A stretch of 18,318 nucleotides of DNA, taken from CALAZP01 sp041164265 (GTDB taxonomy: Bacteria > Bacteroidota > Bacteroidia > Chitinophagales > Saprospiraceae). Below are positions 8,552-16,203 of the stretch, piece by piece. The first letter of the stretch is position 1, and each line of letters opens with the position of its first letter. Position numbers and translations under genes: made by a program. The notes under the pieces were generated by a model. The model saw nothing but the letters and a program-made list of their open reading frames with translations. It did not search any database and had not been told where the DNA came from. The DNA lies in the NCBI GenBank assembly GCA_041164265.1, contig JBEAPR010000013.1:1-18318 (forward strand), in the 5' to 3' direction.

Positions 8552-9031
8552 ATGACACAGAGCTATGAAGTTGATTCCCTAGATAGACAAATCTTGGCAC
8601 TATTGATGGAAAATGCGAAAATGACTTATGCTGAAATCGGCAGAAAGTTATTCGTATCTGGAGGAACCATTCACGTGAGGATGAAAAAGTTAGAGGAGGC
8701 AGGGGTGGTAAAGGGTCAGCAATTATTGGTCGATCAAGAAAAGTTGGGATTTGATGTAGTGGCCTTTTTGGGCATTTATCTTGATAAAAGTTCCCTATAT
8801 GCTGAAGTTTCGGAACAGCTTAAGAAAATTCCTGAAGTAGTGAGTGCCCATTACACGACAGGATTATACAATATCTTCGCCAAGATTGTTTGCCGCGACA
8901 CCAACCACCTTCGGGAAGTTCTTCACGACAAACTCCAGAAGATAAGTGGGCTGCAGCGAACGGAAACGTTTATTTCCTTAGAAGCTAGTATTGAGAGACC
9001 AGTAGCAATTATTGATCAGGCCCCTAAGTAG
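8552..9031 (+). CDS. Lrp/AsnC-family transcriptional regulator
   Basis: This 159-residue protein has the two-part Lrp/AsnC layout. Residues about 8-60 are the winged helix-turn-helix (LDRQILALLMENAKMTYAEI, then VSGGTIHVRMKKLEEAGVV). Residues about 68-145 are the RAM effector-binding and oligomerisation domain (VAFLGIYLD, VSAHYTTGLYNIFAKIVC, TETFISLEAS). Such regulators form dimers to octamers and respond to amino acids or related small molecules. It starts at the ATG that gives the family's normal N terminus. It is divergent from the S41 peptidase gene and converges on rpoD, overlapping it by 16 bp. The ligand and regulon cannot be told from sequence; autoregulation through the upstream palindromes is a guess. 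Confidence 0.95.
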   Translation: MTQSYEVDSLDRQILALLMENAKMTYAEIGRKLFVSGGTIHVRMKKLEEAGVVKGQQLLVDQEKLGFDVVAFLGIYLDKSSLYAEVSEQLKKIPEVVSAHYTTGLYNIFAKIVCRDTNHLREVLHDKLQKISGLQRTETFISLEASIERPVAIIDQAPK

Positions 9032-9885
9032 TTTTTTAATAATTTGCTCCTGTTGGCAGAACGCAATTTATTGATGGCTTTATCTTTGATTTGGCGAACT
9101 CGCTCCCTGGTCAAACCGAATTTTTCTCCAATATCCTCCAATGACATAGGATGTTCTACTCCAATACCAAAATACAATTTGATGACGTCACACTGCCTTT
9201 CTGTTAAAGTATTCAAGGATCGCTCTATCTCCCTTCTTAAGGATTGGTTATAGTCTAGTTCTTTATCAGTATCAGGCGTGCTGTTATTTTCCAAAACATC
9301 TAAAAGGGAATTGTCTTCTCCCTCTACGAAAGGTGCATCCATGGATACGTGTCTAGCTGCAACACCCAAAGTAGTTTCAACTTCTTCAGTGGGAATTTCT
9401 AACATATCCGCTAATTCCTCTGGAGAGGGCTCTCTTTCGTATTCTTGTTCTAACTCCGAGAAAGCCTTATTGATTTTGTTTAAAGAACCTACTTTATTTA
9501 AGGGCAATCTAACAATTCTAGACTGTTCTGCTAAAGCTTGCAATATAGACTGTCGAATCCACCAAACTGCATAAGAGATAAATTTGAATCCTCTTGTTTC
9601 ATCAAATCTCTGTGCAGCCTTAATCAGACCCAGATTACCTTCATTGATTAAATCACTTAGAGAAAGACCTTGATTTTGGTATTGTTTGGCTACGGAAACA
9701 ACAAATCTCAAATTGGCTTTGGTCAACTTTTCAAGGGCTGCTTGATCACCCATTTTTATCCTTTTTGCCAAATCAACTTCCTCCTCTGGGGTCAATAAAT
9801 CAACTTTTCCTATCTCTTGTAAATATTTTTCTAACGATTGGCTCTCTCTATTGGTTATAGATTTAGTAATCTTCAGTTGTCTCAT
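9016..9885 (-). CDS. rpoD: Primary (housekeeping) RNA polymerase sigma factor
   Basis: This 289-residue sigma-70 family protein is short because it lacks region 1.1, as is normal for the Bacteroidota primary sigma. Region 1.2 spans about 17-50. Region 2 contains RFDETRGFKFISYAVWWIRQ (93-112). Region 3 spans about 125-205. Region 4 carries the -35 helix-turn-helix, SLEDIGEKFGLTRERVRQI (248-266). It directs RNA polymerase to the housekeeping promoters of this group (TTG/TAnnTTTG). A good promoter of that same type lies upstream at 9934-9964, consistent with self-directed expression. Its last five codons and stop overlap the end of the convergent Lrp/AsnC gene. Length and an intact region 2/4 favour the primary sigma over a stress sigma. 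Confidence 0.96.
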   Translation of the reverse strand: MRQLKITKSITNRESQSLEKYLQEIGKVDLLTPEEEVDLAKRIKMGDQAALEKLTKANLRFVVSVAKQYQNQGLSLSDLINEGNLGLIKAAQRFDETRGFKFISYAVWWIRQSILQALAEQSRIVRLPLNKVGSLNKINKAFSELEQEYEREPSPEELADMLEIPTEEVETTLGVAARHVSMDAPFVEGEDNSLLDVLENNSTPDTDKELDYNQSLRREIERSLNTLTERQCDVIKLYFGIGVEHPMSLEDIGEKFGLTRERVRQIKDKAINKLRSANRSKLLKNYLGA

Positions 9886-9933
9886 GCATTCCGGATCTTA
9901 GAAAGTGTGGTAATAAGTGTTGTGTACAGCTGA

Positions 9934-9964
9934 CAAAAATAGGGTAAATACTTTTTACAATCAA
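9934..9964 (-). promoter_or_regulatory. rpoD promoter, TTG-N20-TAnnTTTG
   Basis: On the minus strand, TTG (complement of 9962-9964) is followed after exactly 20 bp by TATTTTTG (complement of 9934-9941), a full match to the Bacteroidota -33/-7 consensus. The expected start of transcription gives a 5' leader of about 45 nt to the rpoD ATG. A run of ten A on the plus strand (9967-9976) lies just upstream of the -33 element and might act as an AT-rich upstream element. The same TTG-N20 arrangement occurs before the TerC gene. Confidence 0.7.
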
Positions 9965-10069
9965 GTAAAAAAAAAATTGAGGTAGTTGGATAAGTCAAAT
10001 ATTTACTTTTTATTGTGGGGGTAATGCCCTAACACCCTACCCTTTACCAAATTACTTTTATCTTATTAT

Positions 10070-10450
10070 ATGGAGCGCGTCAAATTTACAATGGAATTTA
10101 TTTTTAGGGCTTCCCCAACTATTTTATATCAATTCCTTACCACCCCTGCTTGTTTGATCAGATGGTTTTGCGATGAAATTGATATTCAGGGAGAAACCTT
10201 CACTTTTATGTGGAATGATACAGAAGAAGTTGCTGAATTGGTTATGGACCACGAAGACGAATTGGTAAAATTCAAATGGGAAGATGCCCCTTCTGAAGAG
10301 GAATACCTAGAATTTAAGATGTACAAATCACCTGTCACAGGAGAAACTATTTTGGAGGTCACTGACTTTTGTGATGATGATGAGGTTGAAGACCAAAAGC
10401 AGTATTGGGTGAGTCAACTCGAAAAACTCAGAAAAGAATCTGGAAGTTAG
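10070..10450 (+). CDS. Small START-like domain protein
   Basis: This 126-residue acidic protein opens VKFTMEFIFRASPTILYQFL, the typical first strand and helix of the START/SRPBCC (AHSA1-like) helix-grip fold. It continues with RWFCDEIDIQGETFTFMW and FKWEDAP, and finishes with a C-terminal helix (QKQYWVSQLEKLRKE). Proteins of this size and pattern are widespread in Bacteroidota as 'START-like domain' proteins of unknown function; the fold binds hydrophobic ligands or helps chaperones in other families. No signal peptide is present, so it is probably cytoplasmic. A near-consensus -7 element (TACTTTTA, 10053-10060) lies close to the start but has no matching TTG. It precedes korA by 85 bp, and korA has its own promoter. 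Confidence 0.85.
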   Translation: MERVKFTMEFIFRASPTILYQFLTTPACLIRWFCDEIDIQGETFTFMWNDTEEVAELVMDHEDELVKFKWEDAPSEEEYLEFKMYKSPVTGETILEVTDFCDDDEVEDQKQYWVSQLEKLRKESGS

Positions 10451-10484
10451 TCTCTGATTCATGATAAAAATCACGCCCACTTAG

Positions 10485-10505
10485 CCAACGAATTCTAATT
10501 CTTGG
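10485..10505. other. Bulged inverted repeat at the korA promoter -33 position
   Basis: The sequence CCAACGAATTCTAATTCTTG plus one G forms CCAA(C)GAAT / ATTCTTGG arms, eight pairs with one bulged C around a four-base TCTA centre. It lies between the START-like gene and korA, ending 15 bp before the korA -7 element, so it covers the place where a -33 element would sit; no TTG is found at the usual 20-bp spacing. It could be an operator for korAB or a weak terminator of the START-like gene; no T-run follows it, which disfavours the terminator reading. Confidence 0.35.
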
Positions 10506-10519
10506 TGTTGGATTAGCAT

Positions 10520-10527
10520 TACATTTG
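10520..10527 (+). promoter_or_regulatory. korA -7 promoter element giving a near-leaderless transcript
   Basis: TACATTTG is an exact TAnnTTTG match ending only 8 bp before the korA ATG at 10536. With the usual few-base spacing to the transcription start, the mRNA would begin roughly at 10531-10535, giving a leader of zero to a few nucleotides. The final G of the element is the first base of the in-frame GTG at 10527, so that GTG would be upstream of the transcript and cannot be the start codon if this promoter is used. Confidence 0.6.
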
Positions 10528-10535
10528 TGGGAATC

Positions 10536-12413
10536 ATGACTAAAGAAACAAAAAAGCAAGAAACTAGCGAAATTACCATCAAATTTGCTGGAGATTCTGG
10601 AGACGGAATGCAGCTCACTGGATCTCTTTTTACTAATAATGCGGCTTTATTTGGCAATGATTTAGCCACTTTCCCTGATTTTCCAGCAGAAATCAGAGCT
10701 CCCCTAGGCACTCTTTCTGGGGTTTCTGGCTTTCAATTGCATTTTGGTAGTAGGGAAATTTTTACTCCAGGTGATCGCTATGATGTTTTAGTTGCTATGA
10801 ATGCTGCGGCATTGAAAGTAAATTTAGGCAAACTTAAAAAGGGGGGCACTTTAATAGTCAATACGGAAGGATTTGATTCCAAAAATCTAAAAATAGCCCA
10901 TTACGATAGACCTGTTCCAGAAGAGGATGACGAATTAAAATCCAGTTATGAATTAATTCCTATTCAGGTTACCAAACTTACCCGTACTGCCTTAGAGGGG
11001 GTAGATTTAAGTAACAAGGAAAAGGATCGATGTAAAAACATGTTTGTTTTGGGTTTTTTATACTGGAGATTCAACCGCGACCCTACCACCACGATAAATA
11101 GTTTGAAGAAAAAATTTGCCTCCAAGCCCGTTTTATTAGAAGCTAACTTGGCGGTATTACAGGCTGGATTTAACTATGGGGATACAACCGAGACTTTTAC
11201 TGTAACCTATGACATTCCACCTGCTCAAATGCCTGAGGGGTTATACAGAAATATTATGGGTAATGAGGCATTAGTACTCGGATTAATTGCTGCCAGTGAA
11301 CGTTCCCATCTTCCTTTATTTTATGGCTCTTACCCAATAACTCCTGCGTCGGACATCTTACATTTATTATCTCGTCATAAAAATTTTGGGGTGAAGACCT
11401 TTCAGGCAGAAGATGAAATTGCCGGAATAGGCTCTGCTATAGGTGCGGCTTATGGCGGTCACCTGGCAGTTACAGGTACATCGGGTCCAGGTATGGCCTT
11501 GAAAGGAGAAGCATTAGGTTTGGCCTTGATGTTGGAGCTCCCCTTGGTCATTATCAATGTTCAAAGAGGTGGGCCTTCCACTGGATTGCCGACCAAAACA
11601 GAGCAGGCTGATTTATTACAAGCCATGTATGGAAGAAATGGGGAATCTCCAGTTGCTGTCATTGCTGCTAGTTCACCGGGAGATTGTTTTGATACTGCTT
11701 ATGAAGCATGCAGAATAGCAGTTGAGCACATGACCCCAGTGATTATGTTGAGTGATGGGTATATTGCCAATGGAGCTGAGCCTTGGAAAGTACCAGAAGT
11801 TGAGCAATTGTCCCCTATTCAAAGCGTAACACCGGAGTCACCTGAGGAAGGAATCTCCTTTCAGCCATATAGTCGAAATGAAAACCTTACCCGAGCGTGG
11901 GCGACTCCGGGGATGAAAGGATTTGCACATAGAGTAGGCGGATTAGAAAAGGAGGCCCTGACGGGAAATGTTTCTTATGACCCGGCCAACCACGAATATA
12001 TGGTCAAGATTCGTCAGGCTAAAGTGGATCGCATTGCCCAATTTTTGCCGAAGGCGAGTATCAATAAAGGGGCAGCTCAAGGGGACATCCTTCTTTTGGG
12101 CTGGGGTTCCACATTGGGGGTATTGGATTCTACTACCACCGAACTCATAGACAAAGGTTTAGCGATCAGCCACCTGCATCTTAGGTATTTGAACCCTTTT
12201 CCCGAAGGGCTACCTGAACTATTGGCTAATTTCAAAACGATTATTGTTCCTGAGATTAATAATGGTCAGTTGTCCAAAATCATCAAGGAACGATTTTTGG
12301 TACCGGTAATACCTTTTAATAAAATTCAAGGCTTGCCTATCAATAAAACCGAATTAAAAGATTTTATTTACGCGCTGCTCGAATCAGAAGAAAATGGAAG
12401 CATTAAAAGCTAA
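10536..12413 (+). CDS. korA: 2-oxoacid:ferredoxin oxidoreductase, fused gamma-alpha subunit
   Basis: From the ATG at 10536 the protein has 625 residues, the usual size for fused gamma/alpha KorA subunits. The first about 200 residues are the gamma domain (FAGDSGDGMQLTG near the N terminus). The alpha part starts around residue 235 and contains YPITP (266-270), the QAEDE motif (290-294) and GPSTGLPTKTEQADL (346-360), all hallmarks of this family. With KorB it oxidatively decarboxylates a 2-oxoacid, most likely 2-oxoglutarate, to the acyl-CoA while reducing ferredoxin, in the cytoplasm. An in-frame GTG at 10527 would add three residues but lies inside the predicted -7 element. Its last 20 bases overlap korB, implying translational coupling. 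Exact substrate preference is not settled by sequence. Confidence 0.93.
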   Translation: MTKETKKQETSEITIKFAGDSGDGMQLTGSLFTNNAALFGNDLATFPDFPAEIRAPLGTLSGVSGFQLHFGSREIFTPGDRYDVLVAMNAAALKVNLGKLKKGGTLIVNTEGFDSKNLKIAHYDRPVPEEDDELKSSYELIPIQVTKLTRTALEGVDLSNKEKDRCKNMFVLGFLYWRFNRDPTTTINSLKKKFASKPVLLEANLAVLQAGFNYGDTTETFTVTYDIPPAQMPEGLYRNIMGNEALVLGLIAASERSHLPLFYGSYPITPASDILHLLSRHKNFGVKTFQAEDEIAGIGSAIGAAYGGHLAVTGTSGPGMALKGEALGLALMLELPLVIINVQRGGPSTGLPTKTEQADLLQAMYGRNGESPVAVIAASSPGDCFDTAYEACRIAVEHMTPVIMLSDGYIANGAEPWKVPEVEQLSPIQSVTPESPEEGISFQPYSRNENLTRAWATPGMKGFAHRVGGLEKEALTGNVSYDPANHEYMVKIRQAKVDRIAQFLPKASINKGAAQGDILLLGWGSTLGVLDSTTTELIDKGLAISHLHLRYLNPFPEGLPELLANFKTIIVPEINNGQLSKIIKERFLVPVIPFNKIQGLPINKTELKDFIYALLESEENGSIKS

Positions 12414-13395
12414 AGATTACGCTACCGACCAAGAAGTGAGGTGGTGTCCTGGTTGCGGAGACTATTCTATTTTAAAGCAATTACAGACCGTCTTTGCCCA
12501 ATTGGGATTAGATAGAGACGAGGTCACTATTATCTCGGGAATTGGTTGTTCTTCGAGGTTTCCCTACTATATGAACACCTATGGAATGCACAGTATCCAT
12601 GGGCGAGCGCCCGCCATTGCTTCCGGGCTTAAAATGGCGAATCCAGCTTTGGATGTCTGGATCATTACTGGTGATGGGGATGGATTATCTATTGGGGGAA
12701 ACCATTTGATTCACTTGTTAAGGCGTAACTTTAATGTACAAATTTTGTTGTTTAATAACGAAATATATGGGTTGACCAAGGGACAGTATTCTCCTACTTC
12801 TGAGGTCGACAAACAAACTAAATCGTCTCCTTTCGGATCCATAGATCATCCGATTAATCCACTGGCTCTTGCTTTGGGAGCTGATGCTACTTTTGTGGCC
12901 CGCACTTTAGACCGGGATCCTGCACATCTAAGGGATACGCTTTCGAGGGCGCATTCTCATAGAGGTACTTCCTTTGTTGAAATTTATCAGAATTGTAATA
13001 TTTTTAATGATGGAGCTTTTGAATTATATACAGATAAAGCTACTAAATCGGATTATACCATTGACCTCAAACAGGGAGAACCTTTAGTGTTTGGAAAAAA
13101 TGCTGATAAAGGAATAAGATTAGATGGGTTGAAACCGCAACTCGTCGAATTAAATAGTTCGGGATATTCGGTAAGTGATTTGTGGATTCACGATGAAAAA
13201 GACCCTACAAAAGCGCATCTGCTCAGCCGGTTTTTCGATGGAAGTTTGCCGCGACCAATTGGTATCCTATATCAAGAGGACCGACCTTGTTATGAAGATT
13301 TATTGGTCAGCCAAATTGATGGAGCTACTGAAAAATTGGGAAAGGGAAATCTCGATCAGCTCTTAAAAGCTGGCATGACTTGGAAGGTAGGTTAA
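12394..13395 (+). CDS. korB: 2-oxoacid:ferredoxin oxidoreductase, beta subunit
   Basis: This 333-residue subunit binds thiamine diphosphate and one [4Fe-4S] cluster. The cofactor motif is GDGD (93-96), followed by NNEIYGLTKGQ (121-131). The four candidate cluster cysteines are Cys18 and Cys21 (WCPGC), Cys52 (GIGCS) and Cys201 (QNC), the same four-cysteine arrangement known from archaeal two-subunit OFORs. The ATG lies inside the end of korA in another frame, so the two subunits are co-translated. The GLTKGQ form and the pairing with a gamma-alpha fusion support KorAB over pyruvate:ferredoxin oxidoreductase. No ferredoxin or delta subunit gene is adjacent. The TAA stop sits within the left arm of a strong hairpin. 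Confidence 0.94.
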   Translation: MEALKAKDYATDQEVRWCPGCGDYSILKQLQTVFAQLGLDRDEVTIISGIGCSSRFPYYMNTYGMHSIHGRAPAIASGLKMANPALDVWIITGDGDGLSIGGNHLIHLLRRNFNVQILLFNNEIYGLTKGQYSPTSEVDKQTKSSPFGSIDHPINPLALALGADATFVARTLDRDPAHLRDTLSRAHSHRGTSFVEIYQNCNIFNDGAFELYTDKATKSDYTIDLKQGEPLVFGKNADKGIRLDGLKPQLVELNSSGYSVSDLWIHDEKDPTKAHLLSRFFDGSLPRPIGILYQEDRPCYEDLLVSQIDGATEKLGKGNLDQLLKAGMTWKVG

Positions 13396-13425
13396 GTGGG
13401 GCCATCCAATGATTACCCCACTTAA
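13392..13425. terminator. Bidirectional terminator hairpin between korB and the DUF1080 gene
   Basis: TTAAGTGGGG (13392-13401) and CCCCACTTAA (13416-13425) are perfect 10-bp inverted arms around a 14-base loop. The left arm includes the korB stop codon (13393-13395), and the right arm ends 6 bp from the stop of the convergent DUF1080 gene. There is only a weak U-rich stretch on the plus-strand side and none on the other, but the position between two converging genes strongly suggests a shared terminator or 3'-end stabiliser. Confidence 0.65.
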
Positions 13426-13431
13426 AAGTAT

Positions 13432-14166
13432 TTATAACGGTCTCACCCAGATGTTTCTAAATCTGGTTGGATTGCCGTGATCTTGAAGCATGATAGCGTC
13501 CGCGCCGTGAACTGTTAATTTGGGTATACCAATATACTCAGTAGTTCCGAGCAGGGAAACATTATTCTGTACCAATACCCCATTTAAAAGAGCTGTGATT
13601 CTCGCGGGAGTTTTGATCAACCCATCTTCGTTATAAGTTGGGGCAGTGTAAATGATATCATAGGTCTGCCATTCCCCTGGTTTTCTGGAAGGATTAGCCA
13701 ACGGAATATGTTGCTTGTAGATGGATCCCACCTGCCCATTCGCATAGGTTTCATTTTGGTAATTATCCAAGACTTGGATTTCATATCTGGATTGGAAGAA
13801 AATACCAGAATTTCCTCTACCTTGTCCATTGCCTTTGACTTCAGAAGGGGTGGCAAATTCAATATGCAGCTGAACGTCTTCAAATTTTTGTTTGGTTCTG
13901 ATATTACCAGAGCCTCCAACTACTTGCATAGCCCCATCCACTAATTTCCATTTGACTGGACTTCCATCCAGGTGTTCCCAGGCATCAAAGTTAGCACCAT
14001 CGAATAGAATCGTTGCATCAGAAGGTGGTTGTCCTGTAACTGGTGACTCAACAACTTTAACTTTAACATCGTAGATACTCGTTAAATCTGGTATTTCAGC
14101 ATCCCTTTGTTGGGCCATTAGCGCACTAGTTGAAAATAATGCCAGCCCCAATAGTTTCATTTTCAT
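13432..14166 (-). CDS. Secreted DUF1080 (3-keto-disaccharide hydrolase-like) protein
   Basis: This 244-residue protein has a signal peptide (residues 1-18, ending LFSTSALMA) and a single DUF1080 domain. Visible family signatures are LFDGANFDAWEH (about 54-65), GRGNSGIFFQSRYEIQVLD (116-134), GSIYKQ, KPGEWQTYDIIY (162-173) and a C-terminal GNPTRFRNIWVRPL. The domain has a concanavalin/LamG-like beta-sandwich, and some members hydrolyse 3-keto-glycosides. It should act in the periplasm or outside the cell. It is the last gene of a leftward cluster, 18 bp after the DPP-IV-like peptidase. An ATG two codons downstream (14160) is an equally possible start. Confidence 0.9.
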   Translation of the reverse strand: MKMKLLGLALFSTSALMAQQRDAEIPDLTSIYDVKVKVVESPVTGQPPSDATILFDGANFDAWEHLDGSPVKWKLVDGAMQVVGGSGNIRTKQKFEDVQLHIEFATPSEVKGNGQGRGNSGIFFQSRYEIQVLDNYQNETYANGQVGSIYKQHIPLANPSRKPGEWQTYDIIYTAPTYNEDGLIKTPARITALLNGVLVQNNVSLLGTTEYIGIPKLTVHGADAIMLQDHGNPTRFRNIWVRPL

Positions 14167-14184
14167 ATTTTAATAGGTTTTAGT

Positions 14185-16158
14185 TTAACGATTAAAGAAA
14201 TGTCTCATCCAAAAATCATTGGTTAGTTGATTAGAATGTACTCGCTTAGCACCGCCCCAACCGTGACGACCACCTGGGTAAATCATAAACTCGAATGATT
14301 TTCCCTCATCTTGAAGTTTACTGACCAACTGAACGCTATTCTGCATGTGCACATTATCATCTATAGTCCCGTGAATTAACAACAATTTACCTTTGAATTT
14401 AGGTACGTGGGTCATCACGGATCCAAAAGCATATCCCTCCGGATTATCTTTGGGTGTATCCATAAATCTTTCTGTATAAGCATTATCGTAGAGATGCCAG
14501 TCTGTAACTGGGGCACTTGATACTCCGTGCGTAAAATAATCAGCTCCATAAGTAAGCGCCATAGCTGTCATATAACCACCATAGCTGCTTCCCATAATTC
14601 CCATTCTTGAAGGATCTATAAAATCTTTAGCCCTTAGCCATTCTACTGCTTCAAAATAATCGTGCATTTCCCATCTCCCCAAACTCCTATGCATATAGTC
14701 CATACCCTTTTTCCCTAATTTTCCCGAAGCTCTATGGTCCACGGTGAATAAAATAATACCCGCATTAACTAAATCATTTTTAGAATAATCTCGGTACCGA
14801 TTATACACCGTCCCAGCATTAGGACCACCATATATGGTAAAGATGACAGGATATTTTTTAGTTGGATCAAAATTAGGAGGCAAAACCCAATGGATAGGTA
14901 AGGTGAGTCCATCAGAAGTAGTAAAACTAGTCATTTCAACTTTGATTCCTTGATTTTGATTGGCATCTTCCTCTCCTTTGTCAATTGTCTTATTGAGTGT
15001 TCCATTAGCTTTATAAAGCTGAATGGTATTAGGAGTTATCACATTACTAAAGGTACTGATAAAATGTTGCCCATCTGGTGAAAGACTTATCCGATGTGAT
15101 CCAGAACCATCTGTCAATTTGGTTTGCTCACCACTTTTGAAATTCACTCTGTAAAAATGTGATTCGGATGGATTTTCACCCGTTCCGGTAAAAAATATCG
15201 TACCACTTTTTTCATTAACCTCGGTAATACCCGTTACTCTCCAATTATTTTTAGTCAAAGGTTGGGTCGTCTTTGATTTAAAATCAATGCGGTAAAGATT
15301 GAACCATCCTGAAATATTGCTCCTTAGTATAGCCCCTTCGGTCTCCTGTAATAGGTGTAAATCTTCTACCCAATCCACCCAAGTTTTTTGTTTCTCTTCA
15401 TATACCATTTGAACCTCTTGGCTCGAAGGGTTAAAAACATTAATGGTCAGATCATTTTGATCCCTATTGAGTTGTTGGAAAACCAATTTGGATCCATCGT
15501 GATTCCATTGGACCATGGCTGTATACTCCAAACTTTCGTTTAACGGAACGTTAGTGATTTGTTTTGTTTTAACCTGTACCATTTTTAGTTGTGTTCCCGG
15601 AAGGGGGTCACCTGATTTGGGATATCTTGTTTTTTCTAAATACCCATGGGTCATATCATCGGCTTCGTGATGAAAGATAGGGAATTCAGGAACTTGATGA
15701 TCGTCAAATCTCAAAAAGGCAATATGTTGGTTATCTGGTGACCAATAAAAGGCTTTATATCTTGAAGATCTTCCTAAAATTTCTTCATAATATACCCATG
15801 AGGCATATCCATTTAGGATTAGGTCATTCCCATCAAATGTAAGTTGCGTTTCCTTTTTGGTGGCTACCTCCATTACAAATAGGTTGCCTCCTCTGGTATA
15901 GGCAATTTGAGATTGATCTGGAGAAAAAGTAGCGTTTTTATCTTGGTCTGGTTGCGGCGTTAAATCTCTGGCTGAGGCTTCAGAAGCAGATGCTTGATAG
16001 GCCAATTCCTGACCGGTTTCGATGTTGTACTGTACCCACTTTCCATCCTTTCTAAGGGTGATATGCTCATTATCTATCCAATTTCCAAAGGAGGTTTGAC
16101 TATGTACATAAGAATTAGTGCATAGGAGCACGGCAAACAATGCAATGAATTTGTTCAT
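14185..16158 (-). CDS. Secreted DPP-IV-type S9 prolyl oligopeptidase family peptidase
   Basis: This 657-residue protein has an N-terminal signal peptide (1-20, ending SYVHS). A beta-propeller follows up to about residue 400, then an alpha/beta hydrolase domain. The propeller keeps the double-glutamate motif (WVYYEEILGR, Glu125-Glu126) that in DPP-IV binds the peptide N terminus. The catalytic triad is Ser525 (GSSYGGY), Asp600 (HGTIDDNVH) and His632 (GGRHGW), with Tyr443 in IYGGP as oxyanion residue. It most likely removes N-terminal dipeptides, typically X-Pro, from peptides in the periplasm or outside the cell. It follows the lipoprotein gene by 45 bp and precedes the DUF1080 gene by 18 bp, suggesting one transcript. 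It is somewhat shorter than classical DPP-IV but no key residue is missing. Confidence 0.95.
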   Translation of the reverse strand: MNKFIALFAVLLCTNSYVHSQTSFGNWIDNEHITLRKDGKWVQYNIETGQELAYQASASEASARDLTPQPDQDKNATFSPDQSQIAYTRGGNLFVMEVATKKETQLTFDGNDLILNGYASWVYYEEILGRSSRYKAFYWSPDNQHIAFLRFDDHQVPEFPIFHHEADDMTHGYLEKTRYPKSGDPLPGTQLKMVQVKTKQITNVPLNESLEYTAMVQWNHDGSKLVFQQLNRDQNDLTINVFNPSSQEVQMVYEEKQKTWVDWVEDLHLLQETEGAILRSNISGWFNLYRIDFKSKTTQPLTKNNWRVTGITEVNEKSGTIFFTGTGENPSESHFYRVNFKSGEQTKLTDGSGSHRISLSPDGQHFISTFSNVITPNTIQLYKANGTLNKTIDKGEEDANQNQGIKVEMTSFTTSDGLTLPIHWVLPPNFDPTKKYPVIFTIYGGPNAGTVYNRYRDYSKNDLVNAGIILFTVDHRASGKLGKKGMDYMHRSLGRWEMHDYFEAVEWLRAKDFIDPSRMGIMGSSYGGYMTAMALTYGADYFTHGVSSAPVTDWHLYDNAYTERFMDTPKDNPEGYAFGSVMTHVPKFKGKLLLIHGTIDDNVHMQNSVQLVSKLQDEGKSFEFMIYPGGRHGWGGAKRVHSNQLTNDFWMRHFFNR

Positions 16159-16203
16159 TAGTGTAAATTTTTGCTTTCAAAGTAGAAAAAAAAGAGGGAA
16201 TAA

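Noticed and set aside
9886..10069. Small RNA or hidden gene in the longest intergenic gap
   Set aside because: Apart from the rpoD promoter, the ten-A run and a weak -7 match for the START-like gene, I see no stable hairpin, terminator or conserved-looking open frame.
10527..10529. GTG start for korA
   Set aside because: It overlaps the last base of an exact TAnnTTTG element, adds only three residues, and an ATG follows at 10536.
16159..16203. Separate promoter for the DPP-IV-like gene (CTACTTTG on the minus strand)
   Set aside because: The spacing between TA and TTTG is one base short of the consensus and no -33 TTG is positioned; co-transcription from upstream is as likely.
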